A DNA stretch of 25,183 bases from UBA4655 sp964585575 (GTDB taxonomy: Bacteria > Planctomycetota > Planctomycetia > Pirellulales > UBA1268). The stretch is from positions 1 to 25,183 of the forward strand of contig CAZPEM010000034.1 in NCBI GenBank assembly GCA_964585575.1, given 5' to 3'. Below are positions 24,089 through 25,183 of the stretch, piece after piece. The position numbers were made by a program, and so were the translations under genes. The notes beneath the pieces were generated by a model. The model was given only the letters and a program-made list of their open reading frames with translations. It was not told the origin of the DNA and did no database searches. Positions within the stretch are counted from its first letter, which is position 1; every line of letters starts with the position of its first letter.

Positions 24089-25005
24089 TTCCTGGCCTCC
24101 GCGTCGAAGTTGGTGATGGCGCCTGCACGGACGTCGGTCCCGCTCTTCGAGATCACCGCCGGCAGGAACGGCCGCTGTGGGCCGCCGGAGAAAATCAGAG
24201 GACGCATCGTGCCCCCTTTGGCGGCTGCGGACGTGCCGCCCGTGAAGGGCAGCGTCGATGAAAAAAACGACGTCCCGCTCGCAGGCGGCAGCTGCAGCGC
24301 CGAAGGCCAGAGCACGTAGCGAATCGGCTGCTTCCAGCCATCGAGAAACTCGAAGGCGCCGTCGCCATCAGTGTCGCCCTTCTGGCTCGTCGCCAAGGCG
24401 TCGCAGTCGAGGCAGTCGGCGACGCCCCCCATCATCACGATCATGAAAAGGCATTCGGCGTCGGCGAATTGATCGGTCGGGGCGACCGTAGACGAAGTGA
24501 TCAGGCCCACATAGGCGTTCTGCGGAGCCGTTCGCGGCAGGAGGGCCGACCCGCTTCCGAATGCCGTCACTGTGCCGCTCTGGATGGCCCGCACGTCGGC
24601 CCAATTGTCGGGCAGCTCCGCACTTGCCAGGCGGCGGAGGAAGGTGCCGCGGTCTGCTGCCGAGGCCGCCCCAGGCACCGCCCGCGAGGCGTACGACGAG
24701 TAGTGCTGCTGCACGACCCGGTCGAGCTTCGCGATCAGGGCCTGCGTGGCCTGCACCCGCTGGCTGGCCCGGGCGGCGGAGACGGCGGACCCGATCAGCG
24801 CCATGAGCAGAAGCACGACCGAAATCGCCACGAGCAGTTCGGTGAGCGTGAAGCCATGTGGGGTTCGGCCGTTTTCGTACGAGTAGGTCAACACCCCTCT
24901 CGGCTTGCGCCTCGGGCTTCCGTCGGCGTGGCAGGCTGCGCGAGTGCGGGGTTGTCCGTGCCCACCGGGCGGCGGGATCGTGGAGTGGTTTCGTGTGCCG
25001 GTCAT
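24085..25005 (-). CDS. GspG-like pseudopilin with unusually long leader (306 aa)
   Basis: The prepilin site PHG-FTLTELLVAISVVLLLMALIG (cleavage after Gly51, Glu at +5) is followed by a long helix. The DTDGDGAFEFLDGWKQPIRYVLWP region (211-234) resembles the GspG DGWGNPxxY segment and carries an Asp-rich, probably calcium-binding loop. CLDC at 198-201 is a possible disulphide pair. ATG at 25005 overlaps the GspF-like stop (ATGA), supporting this start, but it gives a 51-residue leader, much longer than normal. A GTG at 24894 would give a 14-residue leader but has no well-spaced ribosome-binding site. It is expected to be the major pseudopilin or a close relative. Confidence 0.82.
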   Translation of the reverse strand: MTGTRNHSTIPPPGGHGQPRTRAACHADGSPRRKPRGVLTYSYENGRTPHGFTLTELLVAISVVLLLMALIGSAVSAARASQRVQATQALIAKLDRVVQQHYSSYASRAVPGAASAADRGTFLRRLASAELPDNWADVRAIQSGTVTAFGSGSALLPRTAPQNAYVGLITSSTVAPTDQFADAECLFMIVMMGGVADCLDCDALATSQKGDTDGDGAFEFLDGWKQPIRYVLWPSALQLPPASGTSFFSSTLPFTGGTSAAAKGGTMRPLIFSGGPQRPFLPAVISKSGTDVRAGAITNFDAEARK

Positions 25006-25183
25006 GACAGGTCCTGGATCAGCTTGATGAGCGGCATGAACAGGGCGATCACGATGAAGCCGACGGCGCCGCCCAAGAAAATGATCAGGAGCGGCTCCAT
25101 GAGGCTCGTGAGGCTCTCCGTGAGCACGGCCACCTCCTCGTCGTAGGTGTCGGCCACCTTGTAGAGCATCGTGTCGAGCTCGC
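25002..25183 (-). CDS. GspF/PilC-like type II secretion platform protein, C-terminal 60 residues only
   Basis: The window edge cuts this gene; only the C-terminus is present. It reads LDTMLYKVADTYDEEVAVL, then SLMEPLLIIFLGGAVGFIVIALFMPLI, then KLIQDLS and stop. This is the well-known last cytoplasmic segment and final membrane helix of GspF/PilC proteins, which form the inner-membrane platform that couples the ATPase to pseudopilus assembly. Its stop overlaps the start of the GspG-like gene (ATGA), so it leads the visible part of the operon. Confidence 0.93.
   Translation of the reverse strand, partial: ELDTMLYKVADTYDEEVAVLTESLTSLMEPLLIIFLGGAVGFIVIALFMPLIKLIQDLS

Noticed and set aside
1..25183. 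CRISPR array, prophage, transposon or toxin-antitoxin signs
   Set aside because: No spaced palindromic repeats, transposase, integrase or phage motifs were seen; the only repeats are short tandem ones.

Overview
The window looks like a chromosomal segment of a planctomycete, probably of the Pirellulales type. The DNA is GC-rich with G/C-heavy third codon positions. It carries a DUF1559 prepilin-like protein with the H-X9-DG motif, very large exported proteins without recognisable domains, FG-GAP and LRR secreted proteins, and an elongation factor G whose P-loop reads HIDSGKTT, as in the planctomycete/spirochaete/mitochondrial EF-G1 group. I see no transposase, integrase, CRISPR array or phage gene. 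Assignments come from reading the sequence only.

Layout. Positions 1-51 hold the 3' part of a tRNA-Lys(UUU) on the + strand. From 8057 down to 140 runs a minus-strand series that may be one transcription unit: a family 25 glycosyltransferase, an FG-GAP repeat protein, a one-domain S1C (trypsin-like) protease, an unknown exported 665-residue protein and an exported leucine-rich-repeat protein. The three middle genes are linked by two ATGA stop/start overlaps. Then follow, still on the minus strand, a CPBP-type membrane protease and a GluQ-type tRNA-modifying synthetase (9759 to 8171). Divergent from these is fusA (9890-11980), followed on the same strand by a gene for an exported protein of about 1225 residues that I cannot assign. 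That gene converges with, and overlaps by 55 bp, a minus-strand DUF3050 (haem-oxygenase-like) gene.

From 25183 down to 16587 the minus strand carries a type II secretion / type IV-pilus-like cluster: the C-terminus of a GspF-like platform protein, then pseudopilins resembling GspG, GspH and GspI, a very long GspK-like protein, a GspJ-like pseudopilin, and after a 60-bp gap the DUF1559 prepilin-like gene. Gaps between the F-to-J genes are from -4 to +23 bp, so they are almost certainly co-transcribed and translationally coupled. Together they would build a pseudopilus with its tip complex (I, J, K, with H as linker). The ATPase, secretin and inner-membrane L/M components are not in the window.

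Points that stand out: the roughly 1155-residue GspK-like protein; aspartate-rich, probably calcium-binding loops in three pseudopilins; a GluQ homologue without the usual zinc-binding cysteines; short three-copy in-frame tandem repeats in three unrelated exported-protein genes; and the coupled FG-GAP / protease / unknown gene block. I did not find a clear-cut new defence or mobile system.
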